From Chryseobacterium sp. (GTDB lineage: Bacteria; Bacteroidota; Bacteroidia; Flavobacteriales; Weeksellaceae), in contig RDDY01000293.1 in NCBI GenBank assembly GCA_003852805.1, positions 1-11,259 of the forward strand: a stretch of DNA of 11,259 nucleotides, given 5' to 3'. Position numbers and translations under genes: made by a program. Shown piece after piece: positions 6,453-11,259 of the stretch; position 1 is the first letter of the stretch, and every line of letters begins with the position of its first letter. Under the pieces are notes generated by a model that saw nothing but the letters and a program-made list of their open reading frames with translations, made no database searches and was not told the origin of the DNA.

Positions 6453-8249
6453 ATGTCAGAAGAGACAATAACCAAAGACGAGATGCTTCAGAACCAGAAC
6501 GTAGCTCCGGAACAGTTTGACTGGGAGTCGTTTGAAAGCGGTCTGAATGCAGAGGACAGAACCGAAAAGCAGGAACTGGAAGAGATTTACAAAGGATCTT
6601 TGAACGATCTGGATGACGCAGATGTCATCACCGGTAGAGTGGTAAGACTGACCGACAAAGAAGCAATCGTCGACATCAACTTCAAATCTGAAGGGGTAAT
6701 CTCTCTTAACGAATTCCGTTACAACCCAAGCCTGGCTGTAGGTGATGAGGTAGAAGTGATGGTTGACAAAAGAGAGGACAAAACCGGTCAGCTTCAGCTT
6801 TCACACAGAAAAGCAAGAACGCTGCGCGCTTGGGATAAAGTGAACGAGCTTCACGAAACAGGCGAAATCGTTAACGGTTACGTTAAATCCAGAACCAAAG
6901 GTGGTATGATCGTAGATATCCACGGTATCGAAGCGTTCCTGCCAGGTTCACAAATCGACGTGAAGCCGATCAAAGATTACGATCAGTACGTCGGTAAGAC
7001 AATGGAATTCAAAGTAGTGAAGATCAACAACGAGTTCAAAAACGTTGTGGTTTCTCACAAAGCGCTTATCGAGGCGGATATTGAAGGACAGAAAAGAGAA
7101 ATCATCGCTCAGCTTGAAAAAGGTCAGGTACTGGAAGGTACCGTTAAGAACATCACTTCTTACGGTGTATTCGTTGACCTGGGCGGCGTAGACGGACTGG
7201 TGCACATCACCGACCTTTCCTGGTCTAGAGTGAACCACCCATCTGAAGTTCTGGAAGACGGACAGACTGTGAAAGTTGTTATCCTGGACTTCGACGAAGA
7301 CAAAACAAGAATCCAACTGGGCATGAAGCAACTGGAGCCACATCCGTGGGATGCTCTGGACGCGAACCTGAAAGTTGGTGACAAAGTAAAAGGTAAAGTA
7401 GTTGTATTGGCTGACTACGGTGCGTTTGTAGAAATCGCTCCGGGTGTAGAAGGTCTGGTACACGTTTCTGAAATGTCATGGTCCACCCACCTGAGATCTG
7501 CCGGCGACTTTGTGAAAGTTGGCGACGAGATTGAAGCTGAGGTACTGAGCATCGACCGCGAAGATCGTAAGATTTCTCTGGGTATGAAGCAACTGACTCA
7601 GGACCCTTGGGCTAACATTAAGGAGAAATATCCTGTAGGTTCTACGCACACCGGTACTGTTCGCAACTTCACCAACTTCGGTGTATTTGTAGAACTGGAA
7701 GAAGGTATCGACGGTCTGATCTACATCTCTGACCTGTCCTGGACCAAGAAAATCAAGCACCCATCTGAGTTCTGCAACGTAGGCGATAAGCTGGAGGTTG
7801 TAGTACTGGAAGTTGACGCTGACAACAGAAGAATCTCTCTGGGTCACAAGCAGCTTCAGGAAAACCCGTGGGATAAATTTGAAACCAAATATGCAGAAGG
7901 CACGGTTCATACCGGTAAAGCTGTAGATGTATTCGACAAAGGCGCAAACGTACAGTTTGAGGACGCTGAAGTTGAAGCATTCGCACCTGCAAGACTTCTC
8001 GAGAAGCAAGATGGTTCAAAAATCAAAAAAGGCGAGGAAGCTGAATTCAAAGTGATCGAATTCAACAAAGAGTTCAAGAGAGTAGTGGTATCTCACACCG
8101 GTACTTTCAAGGAGGAAGAGTACAGAAGAGGCGGCCGTGGTGGTGACAACCGCAACGTAACGCCAAGCAACCAGCCGGAGCAAAAAGCTACACTGGGCGA
8201 CCTGGACAGCCTTGCTGAACTGAAAAGAAAAATGGAGCAGGGTAAATAA
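6453..8249 (+). CDS. rpsA: 30S ribosomal protein S1
   Basis: The 598-residue product binds mRNA on the small ribosomal subunit and helps recruit A/U-rich leaders, which matters in Bacteroidota where Shine-Dalgarno use is low. Six S1 (OB-fold) repeats are visible, starting near residues 57, 137, 222, 308, 395 and 482; units 3-5 are the most canonical, with GTVKNITSYGVFVDLGG, DGLVHITDLSW and HPSE. After the sixth, a Gly/Arg-rich patch (RRGGRGGDNR) and a charged tail end the protein, slightly longer than the 557 residues of the E. coli protein. The start at 6453 (MSEETITKDEM) was preferred to an in-frame ATG at 6432, which would add seven hydrophobic residues. Codon choice is strongly biased (CTG, GGT, GTA, AAC), unlike the neighbouring genes and as expected for high expression. 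A strong terminator follows. Confidence 0.97.
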   Translation: MSEETITKDEMLQNQNVAPEQFDWESFESGLNAEDRTEKQELEEIYKGSLNDLDDADVITGRVVRLTDKEAIVDINFKSEGVISLNEFRYNPSLAVGDEVEVMVDKREDKTGQLQLSHRKARTLRAWDKVNELHETGEIVNGYVKSRTKGGMIVDIHGIEAFLPGSQIDVKPIKDYDQYVGKTMEFKVVKINNEFKNVVVSHKALIEADIEGQKREIIAQLEKGQVLEGTVKNITSYGVFVDLGGVDGLVHITDLSWSRVNHPSEVLEDGQTVKVVILDFDEDKTRIQLGMKQLEPHPWDALDANLKVGDKVKGKVVVLADYGAFVEIAPGVEGLVHVSEMSWSTHLRSAGDFVKVGDEIEAEVLSIDREDRKISLGMKQLTQDPWANIKEKYPVGSTHTGTVRNFTNFGVFVELEEGIDGLIYISDLSWTKKIKHPSEFCNVGDKLEVVVLEVDADNRRISLGHKQLQENPWDKFETKYAEGTVHTGKAVDVFDKGANVQFEDAEVEAFAPARLLEKQDGSKIKKGEEAEFKVIEFNKEFKRVVVSHTGTFKEEEYRRGGRGGDNRNVTPSNQPEQKATLGDLDSLAELKRKMEQGK

Positions 8250-8273
8250 TCCTTCAGTTTTCTAAATAAATGG

Positions 8274-8303
8274 CCGCGGCAGTTTTAACTGCCGCGGTTT
8301 TTT
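8274..8303 (+). terminator. Intrinsic terminator of rpsA
   Basis: A perfect 10-bp G/C-rich stem (CCGCGGCAGT / ACTGCCGCGG, loop TTTA) followed by six T, 24 bases after the rpsA stop codon. This is the strongest terminator in the window. Confidence 0.95.
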
Positions 8304-8304
8304 G

Positions 8305-8338
8305 TTGGCGTCAGGTTGGGATCATTTCGCGACCTTTG
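8305..8338 (+). promoter_or_regulatory. Probable promoter of chaN-like gene
   Basis: GACCTTTG (8331-8338) matches seven of eight positions of TAnnTTTG and ends 17 nt before the ATG; TTG at 8305-8307 lies 23 nt upstream as a -33 candidate. It begins right after the rpsA terminator. Confidence 0.4.
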
Positions 8339-8355
8339 TCCGAAATCGACCGGTT

Positions 8356-9225
8356 ATGAGAAATTTTTTATTGTTGTTTTTAGTATTGTCTGTCTCGGCA
8401 AGTAACGCGCAGGAATTCCAAGCTTTTACAATATATAACAAAAAAGGGAGGAAAGTAGCACCCGACGCAATGGTTAAAAATCTCGCAAATTATGATGTGG
8501 TTCTCGTCGGAGAGTTGCACAATAATTCCATAAACCATTGGTTGCAGTTGCGCCTTACCAAAGCTTTATACAGGCTTAAGAACGGCCGCGTGATCTTGGG
8601 CGCCGAGATGTTTGAGCGAGACAATCAAGACGGTCTGAATGCCTATTTAGAGGGCAAAATAAGCGCTGTCCGGCTGAGCGACTCCGTTCGGTTGTGGACG
8701 AATTTTAAAACCGATTATAAACCATTATTGGATTTCGCCAAAGAACATAGACTGAAATTCATTGCAACCAACGTCCCGCGAAAGTACGCCTCGCTCACAG
8801 CAAAACAAGGAATTACTTCGCTCGACACATTGCGTGCAATCGAGAAAAGAAATATGGCGCCACTGCCGATAAAAATCGACATGAAAACGCCGGGTTATAC
8901 GGAAATGCTCACCATGATGGGCGACCACGCCGGTTCAACCGCAATCAACTTTGTGGCTGCACAAGCCATCAAGGATGCAACCATGGCCGAGTCCATCTTG
9001 CAAAATTTGGTACCGGGCACACTGTTCATCCATTACAACGGCAATTACCACAGCAAAGAGTACGGCGGAATTTATTGGTATCTGAAACAAAAACGATCGA
9101 ATCTTCGGGTGGCCGTTCTATCGGTAGAAGAAGCGGATAATATTGATTTGCCTTTCCCCGAGAAAGACTTTGTTGCTACCGAGTACAACTTGGTCGTACC
9201 CGCAGATATGACGAAGACCTATTAA
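8356..9225 (+). CDS. Exported ChaN-like (haem-binding / Tiki superfamily) protein
   Basis: A 289-residue protein with a signal peptide of about 18 residues (MRNFLLLFLVLSVSASNA, cleaved before Gln) and no lipobox cysteine, unlike some ChaN lipoproteins. The body matches the ChaN/DUF399 family: VVLVGELHNNSINH near residue 55, VILGAEMFERDNQ near 80, and the C-terminal IHYNGNYHS. It therefore has the two G-x-x-H motifs (GELH 52-55 and GNYH 229-232) typical of the Tiki/TraB/ChaN superfamily, whose members are haem-binding or metal-dependent hydrolases. ChaN has been linked to haem uptake in Campylobacter; a periplasmic haem or iron role here is inference, since no haem transporter is adjacent. Start at 8356 rather than a TTG codon in frame at 8302, because it gives a proper signal peptide and fits the promoter spacing. 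Confidence 0.85.
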   Translation: MRNFLLLFLVLSVSASNAQEFQAFTIYNKKGRKVAPDAMVKNLANYDVVLVGELHNNSINHWLQLRLTKALYRLKNGRVILGAEMFERDNQDGLNAYLEGKISAVRLSDSVRLWTNFKTDYKPLLDFAKEHRLKFIATNVPRKYASLTAKQGITSLDTLRAIEKRNMAPLPIKIDMKTPGYTEMLTMMGDHAGSTAINFVAAQAIKDATMAESILQNLVPGTLFIHYNGNYHSKEYGGIYWYLKQKRSNLRVAVLSVEEADNIDLPFPEKDFVATEYNLVVPADMTKTY

Positions 9226-9229
9226 AAGA

Positions 9230-9260
9230 AAAGGGCTGCATCGTTTTGATGCAGCCCTTT
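9230..9260. terminator. Bidirectional terminator between chaN-like gene and rplS
   Basis: A perfect 13-bp stem (AAAGGGCTGCATC / GATGCAGCCCTTT, loop of five) four bases after the chaN-like stop. In the minus direction it is followed by TTTTCTTTTAA-type sequence, so it terminates rplS best; in the plus direction the U-run is only the TTT at the stem end followed by ATTAT. Confidence 0.92.
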
Positions 9261-9279
9261 ATTATGCAATTTCTGCGGA

Positions 9280-9636
9280 TTATTTACCGCTGAAAGATCT
9301 GTCTTTGATTCTTGCTTTCTTACCTCTGAGGTTACGGAAGTAGTAGATTCTTGCTCTTCTTACTTTACCTTGTTTGTTCACTTCAATCTTCTGAAGCGCC
9401 GGCATGTTGATAGGGAAAACTCTCTCTACGCCTACGTCGCCGCTCATTTTACGGATGGTAAAAGTCTTGGTGGCGCCTGTTCCTCTAAGCTGGATAACAA
9501 CTCCGCGGAAGAACTGTGTACGTGTTTTGTTACCTTCCTTAATCTCATAGTAAACGGTGATGGTATCACCTGCTTTGAAAGAAGGAAACTCTTTTTTGTC
9601 AATGTACTTGTCTTGTACGTACTTAATTAAATCCAT
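9280..9636 (-). CDS. rplS: 50S ribosomal protein L19
   Basis: The 118-residue product is a full-length L19, a large-subunit protein at the 30S-50S interface. Diagnostic stretches are FKAGDTITVYYEI, RTQFFRGVVIQLRG, TFTIRKMSGDVGVERVFPI and the basic end VRRARIYYFRNLRGKKARI. Length and architecture are normal for the family. It is transcribed separately from the XRE gene behind it, from a promoter lying just past that gene's stop codon, and ends at a strong terminator shared with the convergent chaN-like gene. The ATG is preceded by an A/T-rich run (TTTTTTTAATTCACA) with no Shine-Dalgarno sequence. Isolation from the rimM-trmD genes that accompany rplS in many other phyla is consistent with Bacteroidota gene order. 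Confidence 0.97.
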   Translation of the reverse strand: MDLIKYVQDKYIDKKEFPSFKAGDTITVYYEIKEGNKTRTQFFRGVVIQLRGTGATKTFTIRKMSGDVGVERVFPINMPALQKIEVNKQGKVRRARIYYFRNLRGKKARIKDRSFSGK

Positions 9637-9704
9637 TGTGAATTAAAAAAATGTTGTCATCAGCCAACGTGCACGGCTCTCGTCAGAGGTTGACCAATCG
9701 GCTG
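9637..9704 (-). promoter_or_regulatory. rplS leader, potentially structured
   Basis: The leader of about 60-68 nt can form a basal stem CAGCCGAT / GTTGGCTG (9697-9704 with 9661-9668, two wobble pairs) enclosing small hairpins such as CTCT-GACG-AGAG or GTCA-ACCTC-TGAC, which are mutually exclusive. The first few bases may lie upstream of the true transcription start, which would shorten the stem to about five pairs. Leaders of rplS are known as autoregulatory elements in Firmicutes; relatedness is not claimed. Confidence 0.4.
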
Positions 9705-9734
9705 CAAAAATAAGAACATTTATGCAAATAGCAA
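9705..9734 (-). promoter_or_regulatory. Promoter of rplS
   Basis: On the minus strand TTG (9732-9734) is followed after exactly 19 nt by TATTTTTG (9705-9712), a textbook Bacteroidota -33/-7 pair. It begins five bases past the stop codon of the XRE gene, showing that rplS has its own promoter. Confidence 0.8.
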
Positions 9735-9738
9735 GCGC

Positions 9739-10275
9739 TTAGGGTTCAAAAGATTCAAATTTTCCATCGGTATAAAAGAAGACGATTCGTTTTACTTGGC
9801 GTTGCTGCAATTTTTCGTCGATTGACGGCGGAAAATTGTAGCTACTTCCTAATTGCTGAGAATCGTTTGCTTGAATATCGGTTTGGTCTCGGTCGGGAAT
9901 AATCGATTCTCGTAACTCTTCATTTTGTGCGGTTCTCTCATTTTCCGGAAAGGGCGGAGTAGAAGCACCAGAAGATTCTCCGGTTGCAAGATCAGGCTCG
10001 GCGCTTACTTTTTCTTCCTTAATTAAATCACTCTCGACAGTGTTATGTGCCGACGGAATTTTATTGGTCATGTCGCCCAGGCCGTCGATCAGCCAGTCCC
10101 ACCGGATTTCAGGAAAACGATTTTTTACCTTGATGACGAAGTCGAGTGAGGGTTTATTTCTTCCCGATGTGATATGCGAAATGCTGGAACGCGGCACCTC
10201 TATGGTATCTGCAAATTCAGATGCCGTATAGCCGTAGTGCCGAATGATTGTATTGATACGCTCTGCAATATCCAT
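9739..10275 (-). CDS. XRE-type helix-turn-helix regulator with flavobacterial C-terminal tail
   Basis: A 178-residue protein. Residues about 3-65 form a Cro/CI-type DNA-binding domain (ERINTIIRHYGYTASEFADTI, then VPRSSISHITSGRNKPSLDF with the recognition helix near 28-40, and WDWLIDGLGDM). Residues about 70-155 are low-complexity, rich in Glu, Ser, Asp and Pro, probably disordered. The end VKRIVFFYTDGKFESFEP is a short beta-like motif that I associate with this regulator type in flavobacteria. No sensor domain is evident. It is probably not expressed with rplS downstream, which has its own promoter. A repeated TTACA-NN-TGTAA operator overlaps its -7 box, so negative autoregulation is likely. 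It is not flanked by phage genes or a toxin partner; a housekeeping regulator seems more likely than a phage repressor. Confidence 0.88.
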   Translation of the reverse strand: MDIAERINTIIRHYGYTASEFADTIEVPRSSISHITSGRNKPSLDFVIKVKNRFPEIRWDWLIDGLGDMTNKIPSAHNTVESDLIKEEKVSAEPDLATGESSGASTPPFPENERTAQNEELRESIIPDRDQTDIQANDSQQLGSSYNFPPSIDEKLQQRQVKRIVFFYTDGKFESFEP

Positions 10276-10277
10276 GA

Positions 10278-10323
10278 TTACAAATGTAAAACAAATAATT
10301 TACATTAGTTATTACAATTGTAA
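10278..10323. promoter_or_regulatory. Two TTACA-NN-TGTAA palindromes, probable XRE operators
   Basis: TTACAAATGTAA at 10278-10289 and TTACAATTGTAA at 10312-10323 share perfect 5-bp arms with a 2-bp centre, spaced 34 bp start to start. Between them lies another TTTACATT, and AATGTAAA (10283-10290) plus TTTACATT (10299-10306) form a perfect 8-bp inverted repeat with an 8-bp spacer. They sit 2-48 bp before the XRE start codon, so binding by that regulator is likely but inferred. Confidence 0.6.
10281..10288 (-). promoter_or_regulatory. -7 box of XRE gene inside operator
   Basis: The minus strand reads TACATTTG, an exact TAnnTTTG, ending only five bases before the ATG at 10275, so the message would be leaderless or nearly so. 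It coincides with the first palindrome. No TTG is present 17-23 nt upstream (the nearest, at 10315-10317, is 26 nt away). Confidence 0.5.
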
Positions 10324-10381
10324 ATTAGAAACCCAAATTAAGTTTTAATATTGTAAACAACGTAAAATACCTGATTTACAA
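10286..10381. repeat. Cluster of GTAAA/TTTAC half-sites
   Basis: GTAAA occurs at 10286, 10320, 10353 and 10362, and TTTAC at 10299 and 10375. TTGTAAA (10351-10357) and TTTACAA (10375-10381) form a further 7-bp inverted repeat with a 17-bp spacer. The region is strongly A/T-rich, which raises the chance rate for such words, but the pairing is more regular than composition alone suggests. Confidence 0.5.
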
Positions 10382-10393
10382 GCCATTATATTT

Positions 10394-10402
10394 TTATCCA
10401 CT
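10394..10402 (+). promoter_or_regulatory. DnaA-box-like 9-mer, one mismatch
   Basis: TTATCCACT differs from the DnaA box TTATCCACA at the last base. It lies on the same strand as the perfect box 41 bp downstream. Confidence 0.35.
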
Positions 10403-10434
10403 TGTTATTATGTAATTCCGAGACAACTCTACAG

Positions 10435-10443
10435 TTATCCACA
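10435..10443 (+). promoter_or_regulatory. DnaA box, perfect match
   Basis: TTATCCACA equals the widely conserved high-affinity DnaA box. It adjoins a very A/T-rich stretch (about 10276-10400) in a non-coding region. Confidence 0.45.
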
Positions 10444-10758
10444 GGCTTTTTTCGCTTTATAGATTTCAGCAAGCCTCATCCGTGGAATATCTCCTAATGG
10501 CTGAAATGTCGTGACCTTTCTACAGCAAATAACCAACATGAAATCCCCAACAGAACCGTTAAAATATAAGTCGCTCACCGATTGTCGTGCTCTATTGTTG
10601 CCAACAGAGTCGGTAAACGTAAAGAAGAATAGACGTGTAAAATTATACAGCAGAAGTGGATGATGCTTCCGTCGCTGTTATTCATGCTATTATATACAGT
10701 TGCCCGAACCGCATAAACCAATAAATAATTTGCCGTTAAAACACCGTCGCAGAGCACT

Positions 10759-11259
10759 CTAAACTGCTTTTTTCGGCTCGGGGAATAGGAGGGAAGCCAG
10801 CACACTTCCACCCAAAATCACCACAATGGCGATCAGCGAGTGCGAGGTGGTGAAGCCTATATCGTCCAACACCGAATGCAGTAAAAGCTTCATACCGATA
10901 AACGCCAGCAGAATGGCAATGCCGGTTTTAAGGAAACGGAATTTATGGATAACGCCTGCCAACAAAAAGAACATAGAGCGTAGACCGATGATTGCAAAAA
11001 TATTGGAAAAGAAGACAATGTAAGGGTCCTTGGTTACCGAGAAGATTGCGGGGATAGAATCTACGGCGAAAATCAGATCGGTAAATTCTATAATAATCAG
11101 AACCAGAAAGAGCGGGGTAATCATGGTTACACCCTTGAAATTGACAAAGAATTTATCGCGCACAAATTTGTCATAAACGCGGAAATGCTTTCGGGCAAAG
11201 CGCACCACAGGGTGATTTTTCGTATCAATCTCTTCCTCCTTGTTTTTCTCAAGCATCAT
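10759..11259 (-). CDS. TerC/Alx-family integral membrane protein, C-terminal half
   Basis: The gene runs off the right edge; 166 codons and the stop are visible. Four hydrophobic segments are evident: MITPLFLVLIIIEFTDLIFAV, IVFFSNIFAIIGLRSMFFLL, TGIAILLAFIGMKLL and SHSLIAIVVILGGSVLASLLF. The first contains the family hallmark EFTDLIFAVDSIPAIF, whose acidic residues are proposed to bind the transported ion. Complete relatives have roughly 300-350 residues, and the Met at the window edge falls in the hydrophilic loop before this half (KNKEEEIDTKNHPVVRFARKHF), so it is not the start codon. Members have been linked to tellurite resistance and manganese export or loading of exported enzymes; here the manganese-type role is the more general expectation. 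No clear terminator follows the stop codon at 10759. Confidence 0.9.
   Translation of the reverse strand: MMLEKNKEEEIDTKNHPVVRFARKHFRVYDKFVRDKFFVNFKGVTMITPLFLVLIIIEFTDLIFAVDSIPAIFSVTKDPYIVFFSNIFAIIGLRSMFFLLAGVIHKFRFLKTGIAILLAFIGMKLLLHSVLDDIGFTTSHSLIAIVVILGGSVLASLLFPEPKKAV

Larger units (their letters stand above)
10276..10758. other. 483-bp non-coding region between XRE and TerC genes
   Basis: No convincing gene is present. The left third is very A/T-rich and holds the GTAAA array and two DnaA-box-like words. The middle has an 8-bp inverted repeat ATTTCAGC (10463-10470) / GCTGAAAT (10500-10507), and a compound hairpin at 10577-10614: ACCGA/TCGGT outside, CTCTATTG/CAACAGAG (one mismatch) inside with loop TTGC. 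The right part shows nothing clear. Neither hairpin is followed by a T-run and no tRNA shape was found. A 78-codon minus-strand frame overlapping the TerC gene at 10575-10811 is not gene-like. The region may contain an RNA or a replication/regulatory site, but this cannot be decided here. Confidence 0.6.

Noticed and set aside
6948..7463. Long minus-strand open frame antisense to rpsA
   Set aside because: It is a by-product of the biased codon use of rpsA; its product resembles no protein and there is no promoter.
8302..8355. TTG start for the chaN-like gene
   Set aside because: It would begin within the rpsA terminator and bury the signal peptide; ATG at 8356 is preferred.
9733..9740. Palindrome AAGCGCTT at the XRE stop codon
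   Set aside because: It is short and overlaps coding sequence and the rplS -33 region; chance is a sufficient explanation.
10575..10811. A 78-codon minus-strand open frame
   Set aside because: It starts inside the TerC gene out of frame, has no domain and an unlikely composition.

Overview
The window reads as chromosomal DNA of a Bacteroidota bacterium, most likely class Flavobacteriia and plausibly a Chryseobacterium-like (Weeksellaceae) lineage. Direct signs are a secreted protein with a type IX secretion (Por) C-terminal domain, Bacteroidota-type -7 promoter boxes (TAnnTTTG) before most genes, A/T-rich start regions without Shine-Dalgarno sequences, and flavobacterial-looking DUF4230, ribosomal S1 and L19 proteins. 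The genus is a guess from overall feel, not from a search. There are no phage, insertion sequence, CRISPR, tRNA or rRNA features; this is mostly ordinary core-genome territory.

Layout. 1-1340 (minus): a compact cluster of a thioredoxin-like lipoprotein, a DUF4230 membrane-anchored protein and the start of an unidentified hydrophilic protein cut by the left edge. 1370-2557 (minus): a monocistronic acyl-CoA dehydrogenase closed by a hairpin terminator that abuts the next promoter. 2685-4514 (plus): a secreted, multidomain endonuclease I with FN3-like, lamin-tail-like and T9SS sorting regions. 4515-6210 (minus): a two-gene operon, a MerR-type regulator followed by a membrane-anchored repeat protein of helix-hairpin-helix units; its stop codon directly abuts that of the nuclease. 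6326-8303 (plus): rpsA (ribosomal protein S1) with a strong -7 box, a leader of about 115 nt and a strong terminator. 8356-9225 (plus): an exported ChaN-like protein. 9230-9260: a shared convergent terminator. 9280-9734 (minus): rplS (ribosomal protein L19) with its own promoter and structured leader. 9739-10275 (minus): an XRE-type regulator whose upstream region is dense in TTACA/TGTAA elements. 10276-10758: a 483-bp non-coding gap containing those operators, two DnaA-box-like sequences and inverted repeats. 10759-11259 (minus): the C-terminal half of a TerC/Alx-family membrane protein cut by the right edge.

How the genes work together: translation genes (rpsA, rplS) sit among envelope and secreted functions. 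The two ribosomal genes have the long leaders, while five of the other genes have their -7 box 16-20 nt before the start codon and the XRE gene only 5 nt before, implying a nearly leaderless mRNA. No clearly new multi-gene system is visible. The best leads are the autoregulatory-looking XRE operator array with adjacent DnaA boxes, the two ribosomal leaders, and the repeat-built HHH protein paired with MerR.
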